Positions 1-9,490 of a stretch of 64,000 nt of DNA are shown here, piece after piece. Position 1 is the first letter of the stretch. Every line of letters starts with the position of its first letter. Both the position numbers and the translations under genes were made by a program. The notes beneath the pieces were generated by a model. That model ran no database searches. It was not told where the DNA came from and saw nothing but the letters and a program-made list of their open reading frames with translations. This DNA comes from Streptomyces sp. 35G-GA-8. GTDB taxonomy: Bacteria > Actinomycetota > Actinomycetes > Streptomycetales > Streptomycetaceae. Where the stretch lies: assembly GCF_023534745.1 (NCBI RefSeq), contig NZ_JAMHJQ010000003.1:304504-368503 (forward strand), read 5' to 3'.

Positions 1-1
1 C

Positions 2-3000
2 CTCGACGGCGCGCGCCAACTCGCCCTTCTGGGCGTCGACATCTGCCTGGAGATCGGCCCGGACCGCACGCTGGTCAACCTCGTCAAGGGAGCGGGACTC
101 GCGGAGAGCCCCGGGCTCGCCTCATCGCTGCGGCGAGGGACCGGTGACCGCGCCGCCCTGCTCGCCGCCGCGCGGCAGCTGTATCTGGGCGGCCAGACCA
201 TCGACTGGGAACAGGTGACCCCGCGTCGCTCCCGGCCGCGTGCCGGCGCACCGCGCTATCCCTTCGCGCGGACGCGGTACTGGACCGGGGCGGGCGGGCG
301 TGCCGTCGCCAGGGGGACCCGGCCCGTGACCCGGGGCCCCGCCTGGGGGACCGAGATCCGCTCGCCCGCCCTGGGCGGCCGGGTCTGGACCACCGAGCGC
401 AGTACCGAATACCCGGCCCACCTCACCGACCACCGGCTCTACGGCACGGTCTCCGTGCCCGGCGCCTCCCAGACGGCCACCGTCCTCTCCGCCCTCGGCA
501 GCGGCGGTGTTCCCGTTCAGCTGGCGGATCTTCACTTCCCGCGCGCCCTGGTGCTGCGGGACGGGGAGCGCTACGAGCTCCAGATCGTGGCGGAGCCGCG
601 GGAGCGGCAGTCCCGTGGCGTCAGCGTCCACAGTCTGCTCGACGGCGAGACGGGGCGCTGGCAGGAGCATCTGGTGGCGAGGATCGCGGACGCGGGCACC
701 CGGCAGGAGACCGGCCCGCACGCGGCGGCGCCACCCGACCCGGCGGCGTTCATGGAGAGCGCCGACCGGCACCTCTCGGGAGCGGACTTCTACCGGCATC
801 TGCGCTCGCTCGGCTACCACTTGGGACCGTCCTTCCGGTGGATCGGTGACGCGTACATCCGCGGCGACGAGGCACTTGTCCGCTTCGTCGAACCGGCGGA
901 GATGAACGAGTCCCCGGACGGCTACGAGATCCATCCCGGTCTGCTCGACTCGTGCCTGCAGAGCGCCGTGGCGTTCGCGGTCACCGGCGAGCGCGTGACG
1001 GAGGAGGACGGGCTCGCCATTCCCTTCTCCATCGCCCGGCTGTCCTTCCCCCGCCGCCCGGTCCCCGGCCAGGAGTTGTGGGGACATGTCCGCGCGGTGC
1101 GCGAGGCAGGACCGGACGACGGCCTGCTCCAGGTGAGGTCCGCGGACCTGCGTATGTTCGACAGCAGTGGGGCCACGGTGCTGGCGGTGGACGACTTCCG
1201 GTTCCGCCGTGCTCCGCGCGATCTGCTCCAGCGTTCGCTGAGGGAGGGCGTCCGCCACACGTACGACCTCGCCTGGACGGTGCGGAAGCCGGCCACGGCC
1301 GCCGTGACCGGTCCGGTGAGGAGCCGGCGGATCGCCCTGCTGGGCGCCGGCACCGAGCTCGGCCGCGCGGTGCGCGAAGCCTGCGCGGCCCACGGCCACG
1401 AGGTGGAGCCCGTACCGGACGGCGGGGCCGGCACACCGAGAGCCGACCTCGTCGTGGACGCCCGGTTCGTGACCGGCCGGGAGGGCGGTGCGGGACCGGC
1501 GGACGCGCTCGCCGCGGCGCGGGAGCTGACCGGGACCCTGCACGCGGTGGACCGGACCGTTCCGTACGCCGTGCTGGGCGACATGGGCGACGACCACGCG
1601 CGGGGCGGCGGCGTCGGCGCGCCGGTCCGCGAGGCGGTGTGGGGTCTGCTCACCTCACTGGAGGCCGAGCAGACCGACCGGCGGCTGCTCCGGATCGGGC
1701 TCGCCGCCGACTGGAATCCCTCGGTCCTGACGGACGCCCTGATCCGGTCGCTCGACGAGGGTGTTCCCGAGCCCCGGCTCGTGATCGGCCCGGACGAGGT
1801 GCGGGTCGCCCGGCTCGTCCCGTACGACGCCGACCCGGGGCCGGCGCCGGACGCGTCCGCGAGCGGCGCCGCGGCCCTGATCACCGGGGGGCTCGGCGCG
1901 CTCGGCCTGAGCACCGCCCGGTTCCTCGCCCGTCGCGGTGTCACGGCCATCACGCTCATGGCCCGCTCGGCGCCGGATGCCACGGCCCTGGCCGTCATCG
2001 ACGAACTGACCGCCCGCGGCGTCCGGATGAGCGTCGTGCGAGGAGATGTCACCGATCCGGCGGCCTGCCGCGCGGCCGTGGCACGAGCCGGACAGGAGAC
2101 GCCGCTGCGTACGGTGCTGCACCTGGCGGGCGTCACCGACGACCAGGCGTTCGACCGGCTCGACGCCGGCTCCTTCGACGCCGTCTTCGCCGCCAAGGCG
2201 CACGGGGCGGCGAACCTCGCCGATGCCCTGGCCGGCCGGGAACTGGACGCCTTCGTGCTCTTCTCGTCCGCGTCGGCGGTCCTCGGCAACGCCGGGCAGG
2301 TCAACTACGCGGCGGCCAACGGATATCTGGACGGTCTGGCGATGACGCTGCGCGCGGCGGGCGTCCCCGCCACAAGCGTCAACTGGGGCCCGTGGGCGCC
2401 GGAGTCCAGGGGTGGCATGGCCGCCTCCGCCGCCGTCGAACGGGCCATGGAACGGCGAGGTCTGCGTTCACTCACCGACGAGGAAGCGGAAGCGGTGATC
2501 CGGACGGTCCTGTCCGGCGGCCCCGGGGGCCGGCTCGTGGCGGTGGCCCTGGACCGTGAGGGGTACGCACAACAGCTCGCGGACCATCCCAGGGCCGCCC
2601 TCGTACGGTCACTCGCCGCCCGTCAGGTCCGCTCCGCCGGAGCGGAGCCGGCGCGTGGCCGACTGACGGAACAGCTCACCGGGCTCGACCGTGACGACCT
2701 CGTGGACCGGCTCCGCCAGGCCGTGCGGACCGTGGCCGGTGAGGTGCTGGGGGACGAGACCGCCATCGTCGACGACCTCGGGTTCACCGAGACGGGGCTG
2801 GACTCGATCATGGTGATCGACCTGCGGACGCGGCTGTCCCACGCCCTCGGCACGGACCTGCCCGCCACGGTGGCGCTCGACCACCCCACCGTCGGCCAAC
2901 TGGTGTCCTACATCGCCGATCTCCTCTTCCCGGCCGAGCCCTCCGGACCGTCCGGACCGTCTGCCGAGCCGGCGGAACGGACGACAGCGGTACCACCCAC

Positions 3001-3124
3001 GGCACCGGCGGCACCGGCGGACTCCGGTACGCGTCTGGAGGAGCTGTCGTTCGAGGAACTCGTCCAAGCCGTGCAAGCAGATGTGGTGACAGAAGTGGTG
3101 ACAGATGTGGTGACTGAGAAATGA
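2..3124 (+). CDS. Type I polyketide synthase, C-terminal part (AT end-DH-KR-ACP)
   Basis: The 5' end lies outside the window; the visible 1040 residues are the tail of a modular PKS. Residues 1-60 are the end of an acyltransferase (EIGPDRTL motif). The dehydratase follows, with HxxxGxxxxP at H144 and a DxxxQ motif at D316. The ketoreductase has the GGLGALG nucleotide loop near 629 and catalytic Tyr769 in NYAAAN. Its VTDD sequence keeps the Asp typical of B-type ketoreductases. The ACP carries the phosphopantetheine Ser935 in GLDS. There is no enoylreductase, so the module should leave a 2,3-unsaturated (2-enoyl) thioester. The extreme C-terminus is a short acidic tail (EELSFEELV) that may dock to the next protein and ends in a threefold 12-bp repeat. 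The next PKS gene follows immediately. Domain calls are firm; substrate choice cannot be read because the AT specificity motifs are upstream. Confidence 0.95.
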   Translation, partial: LDGARQLALLGVDICLEIGPDRTLVNLVKGAGLAESPGLASSLRRGTGDRAALLAAARQLYLGGQTIDWEQVTPRRSRPRAGAPRYPFARTRYWTGAGGRAVARGTRPVTRGPAWGTEIRSPALGGRVWTTERSTEYPAHLTDHRLYGTVSVPGASQTATVLSALGSGGVPVQLADLHFPRALVLRDGERYELQIVAEPRERQSRGVSVHSLLDGETGRWQEHLVARIADAGTRQETGPHAAAPPDPAAFMESADRHLSGADFYRHLRSLGYHLGPSFRWIGDAYIRGDEALVRFVEPAEMNESPDGYEIHPGLLDSCLQSAVAFAVTGERVTEEDGLAIPFSIARLSFPRRPVPGQELWGHVRAVREAGPDDGLLQVRSADLRMFDSSGATVLAVDDFRFRRAPRDLLQRSLREGVRHTYDLAWTVRKPATAAVTGPVRSRRIALLGAGTELGRAVREACAAHGHEVEPVPDGGAGTPRADLVVDARFVTGREGGAGPADALAAARELTGTLHAVDRTVPYAVLGDMGDDHARGGGVGAPVREAVWGLLTSLEAEQTDRRLLRIGLAADWNPSVLTDALIRSLDEGVPEPRLVIGPDEVRVARLVPYDADPGPAPDASASGAAALITGGLGALGLSTARFLARRGVTAITLMARSAPDATALAVIDELTARGVRMSVVRGDVTDPAACRAAVARAGQETPLRTVLHLAGVTDDQAFDRLDAGSFDAVFAAKAHGAANLADALAGRELDAFVLFSSASAVLGNAGQVNYAAANGYLDGLAMTLRAAGVPATSVNWGPWAPESRGGMAASAAVERAMERRGLRSLTDEEAEAVIRTVLSGGPGGRLVAVALDREGYAQQLADHPRAALVRSLAARQVRSAGAEPARGRLTEQLTGLDRDDLVDRLRQAVRTVAGEVLGDETAIVDDLGFTETGLDSIMVIDLRTRLSHALGTDLPATVALDHPTVGQLVSYIADLLFPAEPSGPSGPSAEPAERTTAVPPTAPAAPADSGTRLEELSFEELVQAVQADVVTEVVTDVVTEK
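3083..3118 (+). repeat. Three tandem 12-bp repeats at the PKS C-terminus
   Basis: The unit gtggtgacagaa and two variants encode the VVTE/VVTD repeats just before the stop codon. They form the last part of the putative docking tail. Slipped-strand copy changes would alter only the length of this tail. Confidence 0.8.
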
Positions 3125-3135
3125 GGGCGCACACC

Positions 3136-5580
3136 ATGGAACCCGCGCAGATCCGGCAGCTCATGGAGGATCAGCTCAAGCACTCCCGGCGGCTCCAGGC
3201 ACGTATCCAGGAGCTTGAGGACCAGCGGCACGCACCGCTCGCCGTGGCGGGGATGAGCCTGCGGCTGCCCGGGGGACTCGACACTCCGGACGCCTACTGG
3301 GACTTCCTGCGCGGGGAGGGCACGGCCGACTCGGAGATCCCCGAGGACCGCCCCGGCCTGCGCGCGGCGTACGACCCGGTCCCGGGCAAGCCGGGCCGCT
3401 CCTATGTCGACCGGGCCGGCTTCCTCTCCGACATCGCCCACTTCGACGCCGAGTTCTTCGGTATCTCGCAGCGCGAGGCCAAGCTGCTCGACCCGCAGCA
3501 GCGGATGCTCCTGGAGACCGCGTGGGAGGCCATGGAGCGGGCGGGCATCGCCGTCCGCCGCTCCGACCGGCTCGACGTCGGCGTCTATCTGGGCATGATG
3601 GCCTCGGAGTACGGGGAGCGCCTTGCGGACCGCTCCGACCTGACCCGTATCGATCCGTACTTCACGACCGGCGGGGGGCTCTGCTTCGGGGCCGGGCGCA
3701 TCAGCCATGTGATGGGTTTCCGCGGGCCGGTCCTGAGTGTGGACACCGCGTGCTCCTCGTCGCTGAGCGCCCTGCACCTCGCCGTCCGTGCCCTGCGCGA
3801 CGGCGAGTGCCGCTACGCCCTGGTCTGCGGGTCCAATCTGCTGCTCTCCGCCGGCCTGATGGTCTCGCTCTGCCAGACCCGCGCCGTCTCCCCGGACGGC
3901 CGGTCGAAGTCCTTCCTCGCCTCGGCCGACGGATACGGACGGGGCGAGGGGGTCGGTGCCCTCGTCCTGATGCGGCTGGAGGACGCCGAGAACGAGGGGC
4001 GTCCCGTGCTCGCCACCATCCGCGGCTCGGCGGTCAATCACGACGGGGCGGCCTCCGGGCTCACCGCGCCCAACGGCCCCGCGCAGCAGGAGGTGTTCCG
4101 CGCCGCGCTCGCCGACGCGCGCGTCGGCCCCGGTGAGCTGGGCTACGTCGAGGCGCACGGCACCGGCACCGCGCTCGGTGACCCCATCGAGGTCGGCGCC
4201 CTCGACGAGGTGGTCGGCGCGGCCGTACGGGAGCGGGGCGTGCCGCTGCCGATCGGCAGCGTCAAGGCCCGCCTGGGGCACCTGGAAGCGGCTTCCGGTA
4301 TCGCCGCCGTCATCAAGACGGTGCTCATGCTCCAGCACGGTGAGATACCCGCGGCGCTGCCGGACGACGGCGCGGAACTGAACCCCCACATTCCGTGGGA
4401 CCGGCTGGCCCTCACCGTGCCGCGCCGCGCGCGCCCCTGGCCGCTGCCCCGCAAGGTGGCCGGGGTCAACTCGTTCGGCATGAGCGGCACCAACGCCCAT
4501 GTCGTTCTTGAGGCGTACGAGCCGGCCGGCCGCCCGGCACCCGCCGCCACCGGCCGCCCCGAACTGCTCACCCTGTCGGCCAGGGACCCGGTGGCCCTCG
4601 CGGAACTCGTGGGCGCGGTGAGCGGTTACCTCAAGAAGACGGACGAGGCCCAACTCCCCTCGCTCTGCCACACGTTGCGTACCGGCCGAGCCACCTTCGC
4701 CCACCGGATCGCCGTCACCGGTACGACGGCGGGCGAACTCGCCGACGGGCTCGCCGACGGACTCGCGACGGCACAGGACCGGGCTCCCGCCGACGCGCGC
4801 GGTCAATCGGCCCTCCGCACGGTCGTGTTGCGGATCTCCGGCGACGGGACACGGCTGGCCGAAGGGTTCGCCGAACTGGCGGACGCCTTCCCCGCCGCGG
4901 CCGTCGGACCGGACGCGCAGGAGCGGGAGCCGGGTGGCGCGCTGGCCCGGCTCGTCGGCCGGTTCGGGATCCGCGTCCGTCCCGAGCACGACAGCGGGGC
5001 CGCGGAACCCGCGCGTCTGGAGTGGGAGTCCCCCGGCGGCACGAGCTCGGTGCCTCTCGTCGGGCACGACCCCGGCACCGCGCCCGGATTGTTGCTCGCC
5101 GCTCTCGCCGAGCTCTTCCGGGCCGGCGCGGATCTGCGGTTCGCAGAGCTGGGCGCGGCCGGTACCCCGCTGCTCGGCGATCTGCCGACGTATCCGTTCC
5201 AGCGCAAGCGCTTCTGGATCGACGAACCGCTTGTCGGCGCGGGCGGCGGCCAGGAGGACGCGGCCGTCGCCGGCCGGCGGCAGGGCGCACCCGCGCCCGT
5301 GGACCGGGAAGCCGTGCGCGCCTACCTCATGGCCGAGCTCACCGACGCCCTGCACGCCTCCGAGGAGCCTGACGCCGACGGGTCCTTCCTGGACGCCGGC
5401 GGTGACTCCCTGCTGTCGGTCCTGTTCATCACCAAGGTCGAGGAGAACTACCGGCTGGGTCTGACGGCGGAGGAGCTACCGCTGGATCTGCCGCTCGGAG
5501 AGCTCTTCGGCCGGCTGGCCGACGACATCGCCGACCAGGCCCGTACCGCCGGTGCCGACGGGCGGGAGCAGGGCGTATGA
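3136..5580 (+). CDS. Type I PKS module with KS and ACP but an AT lacking its catalytic core
   Basis: I prefer the ATG at 3136 because GAGGG lies 8 bp upstream; the ATG at 3121 overlaps the preceding stop but has no ribosome site. A short charged coiled coil (residues 1-30) looks like an N-terminal docking helix. The ketosynthase is complete: Cys206 in DTACSSS, His341 in EAHGTGT and His382 in RLGHLEA, the usual KSNIGH being changed to KARLGH. After the KS-AT linker only about 120 residues separate a worn AT start (ISGDGTRLAEGF, where an active AT has a GQG motif) from the post-AT motif YPFQRKRFW. The GHSxG serine motif is absent. The ACP follows, with Ser in GGDSLL. No KR, DH or TE is present. 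The module must use an AT in trans or act as a chain-transfer station. It overlaps the thioesterase gene by ATGA. Confidence 0.93.
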   Translation: MEPAQIRQLMEDQLKHSRRLQARIQELEDQRHAPLAVAGMSLRLPGGLDTPDAYWDFLRGEGTADSEIPEDRPGLRAAYDPVPGKPGRSYVDRAGFLSDIAHFDAEFFGISQREAKLLDPQQRMLLETAWEAMERAGIAVRRSDRLDVGVYLGMMASEYGERLADRSDLTRIDPYFTTGGGLCFGAGRISHVMGFRGPVLSVDTACSSSLSALHLAVRALRDGECRYALVCGSNLLLSAGLMVSLCQTRAVSPDGRSKSFLASADGYGRGEGVGALVLMRLEDAENEGRPVLATIRGSAVNHDGAASGLTAPNGPAQQEVFRAALADARVGPGELGYVEAHGTGTALGDPIEVGALDEVVGAAVRERGVPLPIGSVKARLGHLEAASGIAAVIKTVLMLQHGEIPAALPDDGAELNPHIPWDRLALTVPRRARPWPLPRKVAGVNSFGMSGTNAHVVLEAYEPAGRPAPAATGRPELLTLSARDPVALAELVGAVSGYLKKTDEAQLPSLCHTLRTGRATFAHRIAVTGTTAGELADGLADGLATAQDRAPADARGQSALRTVVLRISGDGTRLAEGFAELADAFPAAAVGPDAQEREPGGALARLVGRFGIRVRPEHDSGAAEPARLEWESPGGTSSVPLVGHDPGTAPGLLLAALAELFRAGADLRFAELGAAGTPLLGDLPTYPFQRKRFWIDEPLVGAGGGQEDAAVAGRRQGAPAPVDREAVRAYLMAELTDALHASEEPDADGSFLDAGGDSLLSVLFITKVEENYRLGLTAEELPLDLPLGELFGRLADDIADQARTAGADGREQGV

Positions 5581-6368
5581 GTCACTTCGTACGCCCCCGG
5601 AGCCTGGCGCGGCCCGCGCTCCGGCTCGTGGCCTTCCACCACGCGGGCGGATCGGCCGCCTCGTACTTTCCGATGACCCGGCAGATGCCCGCCGACTGGG
5701 ACGTGCTGCTGCTCGATCTGCCGGGCCGGGGCAAGCGCCACGCACAGCCCGCCCTTGAGGACATGGACGAGATCGTGGCGGCGGCCACCGAGGACGTCCT
5801 GCCCTGGGCCGACGGAACGCCACTGGCCCTGTTCGGGCACAGTCTCGGGGCCGTCGTCGCCCACGAGACCGCGCGGGCGCTGGAGGCACGCCGCGCCGGA
5901 CCCGGCTGGGTCGGTGTCTCGGGCCGGGGGGCACCGGGCCATGAGGTACTGACGAGGCTTCCCGACCACGACGGTTCGGACGCGGAACTCATGGCACGGC
6001 TGCGGGACATGGGCGGCATGCCGGCCCAGCTCGACGCCGTACCGGAGTTCCGCGACCGCTTCCTCCGGGTCGTCCGCAGCGACCTGCGCGCCGTCGCGGA
6101 GTACCGCCCCGACGCGCACCGCCCACCGCTGGCCGCGCCGCTGACCGTCTTCTCTGCCACGCACGACTCCTGGGCGCCGATCGCGTCCATGGCCGACTGG
6201 GCCCGGCAGACGCGCGGGCGGTTCACCGAACGCGTCTACACCGGCGGGCACTTCCACTTCCTCGGCAGTACTCGCGAGTCGTTCACCGCGGACATGGCCG
6301 ACGAGATACGGGCCGCGCTGCTGCCCATGTCCACCGTTCCGTCCTCTCCCGTCCACACGTCCCCGTGA
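5577..6368 (+). CDS. Type II thioesterase (PKS editing hydrolase)
   Basis: This is a 263-residue alpha/beta hydrolase of the family that clears stalled or wrong acyl groups from carrier proteins. The start FHHAGGSA is the usual oxyanion-side motif. The nucleophile is Ser89 in GHSLG and the catalytic His is His225 in GGHFHF. The length is normal for discrete type II thioesterases. The ATG overlaps the TGA of the upstream PKS gene, so it is translationally coupled to it, which supports editing of this PKS. A release role is possible but less likely, because stand-alone enzymes with this motif set are usually editors. Confidence 0.93.
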   Translation: MSHFVRPRSLARPALRLVAFHHAGGSAASYFPMTRQMPADWDVLLLDLPGRGKRHAQPALEDMDEIVAAATEDVLPWADGTPLALFGHSLGAVVAHETARALEARRAGPGWVGVSGRGAPGHEVLTRLPDHDGSDAELMARLRDMGGMPAQLDAVPEFRDRFLRVVRSDLRAVAEYRPDAHRPPLAAPLTVFSATHDSWAPIASMADWARQTRGRFTERVYTGGHFHFLGSTRESFTADMADEIRAALLPMSTVPSSPVHTSP

Positions 6369-6391
6369 CCTATCAGCAGGAGGCGAGCACC

Positions 6392-6922
6392 ATGGTGCCG
6401 GAAGCCGACCAGCCCGACATCCGTCCGCTCATGGCCGGGTTTCCCACCGGCGTCGCGGTGGTCACGACACTCGCGCCCGACGGGCAACCGTGGGGGATGA
6501 CCTGCACCTCGCTGTGCAGCGTCGCGCTCGATCCGCCGACGCTGCTGGTCTGCCTGCGTCAGGGCAGTCCGACGCTGGAGGCGGTGAAGGGCAGCGGGGC
6601 CTTCGCCGTGAACATCCTGCACAGTCAGGCCCGTTCGACGGCGGAGCTCTTCGCCTCCGGCGCGAAGGACCGCTTCGAGAAGGTCCTGTGGCGCACGATG
6701 GGACCGATCGGAGGCCCGCACCTGTACGAGGCGGCGCACACGATCGCGGACTGCGCGGTCGAGGACGTGCAGTTGGTCGGGGACCACGCCGTGGTCATGG
6801 GGCGGGTCGTCGCCATCACGCAGTTGCAGTTGCAGCTGCCCCTGCTGTACGGCATGCGCCGCTACGGGTCCTGGACCGACTCCGCGGAGGACAGTCACCT
6901 GTACTACGACTTCATGTCCTGA
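6392..6922 (+). CDS. Flavin reductase-like FMN-binding protein
   Basis: A 176-residue protein of the DIM6/NTAB flavin reductase family (HpaC and VlmR type). It opens with the conserved FPTGVAVVTT strand, followed by GMTCTSLCSVALDPPTLLVC, the flavin-binding segment. Such proteins reduce FMN or FAD with NAD(P)H and hand it to a monooxygenase partner. ATG 6392 has a strong AGGAGG site at 6379-6384; a GTG at 6365 that overlaps the preceding stop lacks one. The FAD monooxygenase further along this cluster is of the self-reducing type, so the real partner may lie outside the window. Confidence 0.88.
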   Translation: MVPEADQPDIRPLMAGFPTGVAVVTTLAPDGQPWGMTCTSLCSVALDPPTLLVCLRQGSPTLEAVKGSGAFAVNILHSQARSTAELFASGAKDRFEKVLWRTMGPIGGPHLYEAAHTIADCAVEDVQLVGDHAVVMGRVVAITQLQLQLPLLYGMRRYGSWTDSAEDSHLYYDFMS

Positions 6923-6983
6923 GGCGCCACGGGTCCCTCGCCCCTGCCGGCCAACACCCCCGAGTGCCGGTGGACACCGCGGC

Positions 6984-7397
6984 TCAGAAGCGGGAGGAGG
7001 CGGCAGTACCGGCCTGGGCGCGGTTGACCCGGATCTCGTCGTGATGGTCGGCGGCCCAGCCGATCAGCCGCTTGACGATCTCGTGCAGGCCGCGGCCGAG
7101 CGGGGCGAGGGCGTACTCCACGCGCGGCGGCACCTCGGCGTAGGCGGTCCGCGTGATCAGACCGTCCTCCCGGAGCCGGCGCAGGGTGTGGGTGAGCATG
7201 CGCTGGGAGATGCCGGGGATCTGGCGCTGCAGGTCGGTGTAGCGCAGTGGGCCGTCCTCCAGGACGGCGATGATCAGCATGCTCCACTTGTCGCCGACCC
7301 GGTCCAGGACCTGCCGGATGAAGGCCATGCGGTCGGCGGGGATGCCCGCGCAGGGCCCGATCACCGCCGCCATGTCCGTACCCGCGCTGTCCCGCAT
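6984..7397 (-). CDS. HxlR-family winged-helix transcriptional regulator
   Basis: 137 residues, typical for HxlR. The winged helix is clear: DKWSMLIIAVLEDGPLRYTDLQR, then IPGISQRMLTHTLRRLREDGLI. HxlR proteins often sense electrophiles or quinones and control a divergent oxidoreductase. Here the gene is divergent from the SDR at 7506 with about 110 bp between the starts, so regulation of that neighbour is likely. It converges on the flavin reductase. Confidence 0.93.
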   Translation of the reverse strand: MRDSAGTDMAAVIGPCAGIPADRMAFIRQVLDRVGDKWSMLIIAVLEDGPLRYTDLQRQIPGISQRMLTHTLRRLREDGLITRTAYAEVPPRVEYALAPLGRGLHEIVKRLIGWAADHHDEIRVNRAQAGTAASSRF

Positions 7398-7505
7398 GGC
7401 GCCCGTTCCTCTCCGTCGCGCACACCGATGTGCCTTTTGTGACGCCCTCCATACTGGCGCATCATGGCGTTACGAACAAATGAGAGGAATTGGAGGAGCA
7501 CCCCC

Positions 7506-8216
7506 ATGTCCAAAGTGATTGCGATCTTCGGTGCCGGCCCTGGTCTCGGCGCCTCCGTCGCCCGACGCTTCGCCGCAGAAGGCTTCCGTGTCGCGCTGGT
7601 GGCGCGTCGCAAGGACCGCCTCGACGCCCTGGTCGACCAGCTCGGTGCCGAGGGCGTCGACACGGCCGGCTTCACCGCCGACCTCTCCGCGCCCAAGGAG
7701 ATCCCCGCCCTGATCGAGGCCGTCCGCGAGCGGTTCGGCCGGATCGACGTGGTCGAGTACGGCCCGATCCCCGGCGGCCGGTTCACCCCGGCCGCCGAAC
7801 TGGACCCGGACACCCTGGCCCAGGACATCCCGCTGCTCCTGCTCACACCGCTGGCCGTGGTCCGGGCCGTGCTGCCGGAGTGGAAGGAACGCGGCGACGG
7901 CGCGTTCCTGATGACCACCGGGGCCAGCGCGGTCCACCCCATGCCGCATGCGAGCGGGGTCGGCCCGCTGATGGCCGCTGCGCGAAACTGGCTCTACTCC
8001 CTCAACGGCGAACTCACCGAGTCGGGCATCTACGCGGGCACCCTCTCGATCGCCGCGTTCATCGAAGGCAGCGAGGCGGCAGAGGCGGCCGCCGGGACGG
8101 AGCTGGCGGCCGCGTTCCCGGTCGTCGACCCGGCCGATCTCGCCGCGCTCTACTGGGACATGTACACCAAGCGCGACCGCGTCGAGGAGGTCCATCCCGC
8201 CCTCTGGGCCGACTGA
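7506..8216 (+). CDS. SDR-fold oxidoreductase with an unusual active site
   Basis: A 236-residue Rossmann protein. The start at 7506 is set by GGAGGA 10 bp upstream; an in-frame ATG at 7464 would add residues without homology to the fold. The cofactor loop is GAGPGLGAS at residues 8-16, followed by VALVARRKDRL, which suggests NADP(H). The NNAG strand is replaced by VEYGPIPGG. The normal YxxxK catalytic pair is missing: the segment after the TTGAS serine reads ASGVGPLMAAARN. It may be an atypical reductase or a binding protein. It is divergent from the HxlR regulator and nearly abuts the MFS gene tail to tail. Confidence 0.85.
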   Translation: MSKVIAIFGAGPGLGASVARRFAAEGFRVALVARRKDRLDALVDQLGAEGVDTAGFTADLSAPKEIPALIEAVRERFGRIDVVEYGPIPGGRFTPAAELDPDTLAQDIPLLLLTPLAVVRAVLPEWKERGDGAFLMTTGASAVHPMPHASGVGPLMAAARNWLYSLNGELTESGIYAGTLSIAAFIEGSEAAEAAAGTELAAAFPVVDPADLAALYWDMYTKRDRVEEVHPALWAD

Positions 8217-8223
8217 CAGGCCG

Positions 8224-9423
8224 TCACTGAACACTGGCCCGGACGATCCGCCTGCCGCCCCAGGAGCAGAGGCCGGCCACCGCGAAGACGGCCGTCACCA
8301 GGGTCCAGCCCGCGGTGAATCCGCCGGTCGCGTCGACCAGCAGACCGAAGGTGACCGGCCCCACCACGAACCCCGCGAAGAAGCCCATGGACACCAGGGC
8401 CGACGCGTGGCCCGTGCTGCCGAAGCCGCTGCCCTGGGTCACCGCCACCATCGAGACCGCGTTGGCCGCGGCTGCCGAGCAGCCGAGGCCCACGGCTCCG
8501 ATCCATACGAGCCAGGTCGCCCCGGTGGCCGCGGGGAGCAGCGCCCCGGACACCACCGAGGCGACGCTCAGGATGAGGAGCGACCTGGGGACGTCCAGCC
8601 GGTCGCTGAGCCGGGACCACAGCACTCGGCTGGCGATGCCGGACACGCCGATGGCGGCGATGAGCGCTCCCGCGCTCCTTTCCCCCATGGACAGCCGTTG
8701 GTGCGCGTAGAGCGGCAGATAGGTGTTGAGGGCGGAGAGTCCGCAGCCGACGCAGAGCGATACGGCCATCAGCCACCGGGTGGGGGGATTGGGCGCTTTG
8801 GGGAGGGCCGGCCGGAGTTTCGCCGGCCGGCCGGTGTCCCTGGGCAGCAGCACGGCCGCCAGCGCGGCCGCCAGCGCGACCGGGATGACGAGGGCGAGGG
8901 CGGCGCGCCAGGACATCGCCTCGGCCAGCGTGGGCAGGGTCAGTCCGGCGGTGAACGCGGCGAGCGGCACCCCCGACTGCTTGATCCCGACGGCCACCGC
9001 CCGCCGCTCGGCCGGTACATGAGTGGTGATCAGCTTGTTCGTCGACGGATTGGCCAGCGACTGGGCCGCGCCGCCGAGCACCAGCGCGGCGAGCAGGAAC
9101 CAGTACGTGCTGGTGGCGATCAGCAGAGCGAAGTCGGCGGCGACGAGCGTCATCAGCACGGTGAACGCGCGTCGGCCCCCCAACACGTCCGCCACCTGTC
9201 CCGCGTACAGGGAGAGAACGGTCGCCGAGCCGAAGGTCACCGCGGTCAGCACCCCGAGTTGGGAGCTTGAGATGTCCAGATCCTCGATGAGGAAGGGCCC
9301 GAGCGCGCCGATCGCGTAGAGAACGAACATGGAGAGGCCCATGCCGCCCGTGACGAGCACGAGGAGCGATCCCGGGACACGTGCGGTGTGTATCGGCCCT
9401 TTTTCGCTCGGATCGGCCGTCAC
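8224..9423 (-). CDS. MFS transporter (12 predicted membrane segments)
   Basis: A 399-residue major facilitator with a GTG start. Hydrophobic segments run throughout, with the loop 2-3 signature GQVADVLGGRRAF and a matching loop in the second half (SRLSDRLDVPRS). It resembles CynX/NarK-like and drug-efflux members; substrate cannot be inferred. It is divergent from a TetR regulator with only 67 bp between them, the standard arrangement for an exporter repressed by its neighbour. It could export the cluster product or confer resistance to an unrelated compound. Confidence 0.9.
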   Translation of the reverse strand: MTADPSEKGPIHTARVPGSLLVLVTGGMGLSMFVLYAIGALGPFLIEDLDISSSQLGVLTAVTFGSATVLSLYAGQVADVLGGRRAFTVLMTLVAADFALLIATSTYWFLLAALVLGGAAQSLANPSTNKLITTHVPAERRAVAVGIKQSGVPLAAFTAGLTLPTLAEAMSWRAALALVIPVALAAALAAVLLPRDTGRPAKLRPALPKAPNPPTRWLMAVSLCVGCGLSALNTYLPLYAHQRLSMGERSAGALIAAIGVSGIASRVLWSRLSDRLDVPRSLLILSVASVVSGALLPAATGATWLVWIGAVGLGCSAAAANAVSMVAVTQGSGFGSTGHASALVSMGFFAGFVVGPVTFGLLVDATGGFTAGWTLVTAVFAVAGLCSWGGRRIVRASVQ

Positions 9424-9490
9424 GCTTGCACCCCCTGTCTTCGATGTGAATATATGACAACTCTAGACGGGGACTATAGCAAGGGGGGGT

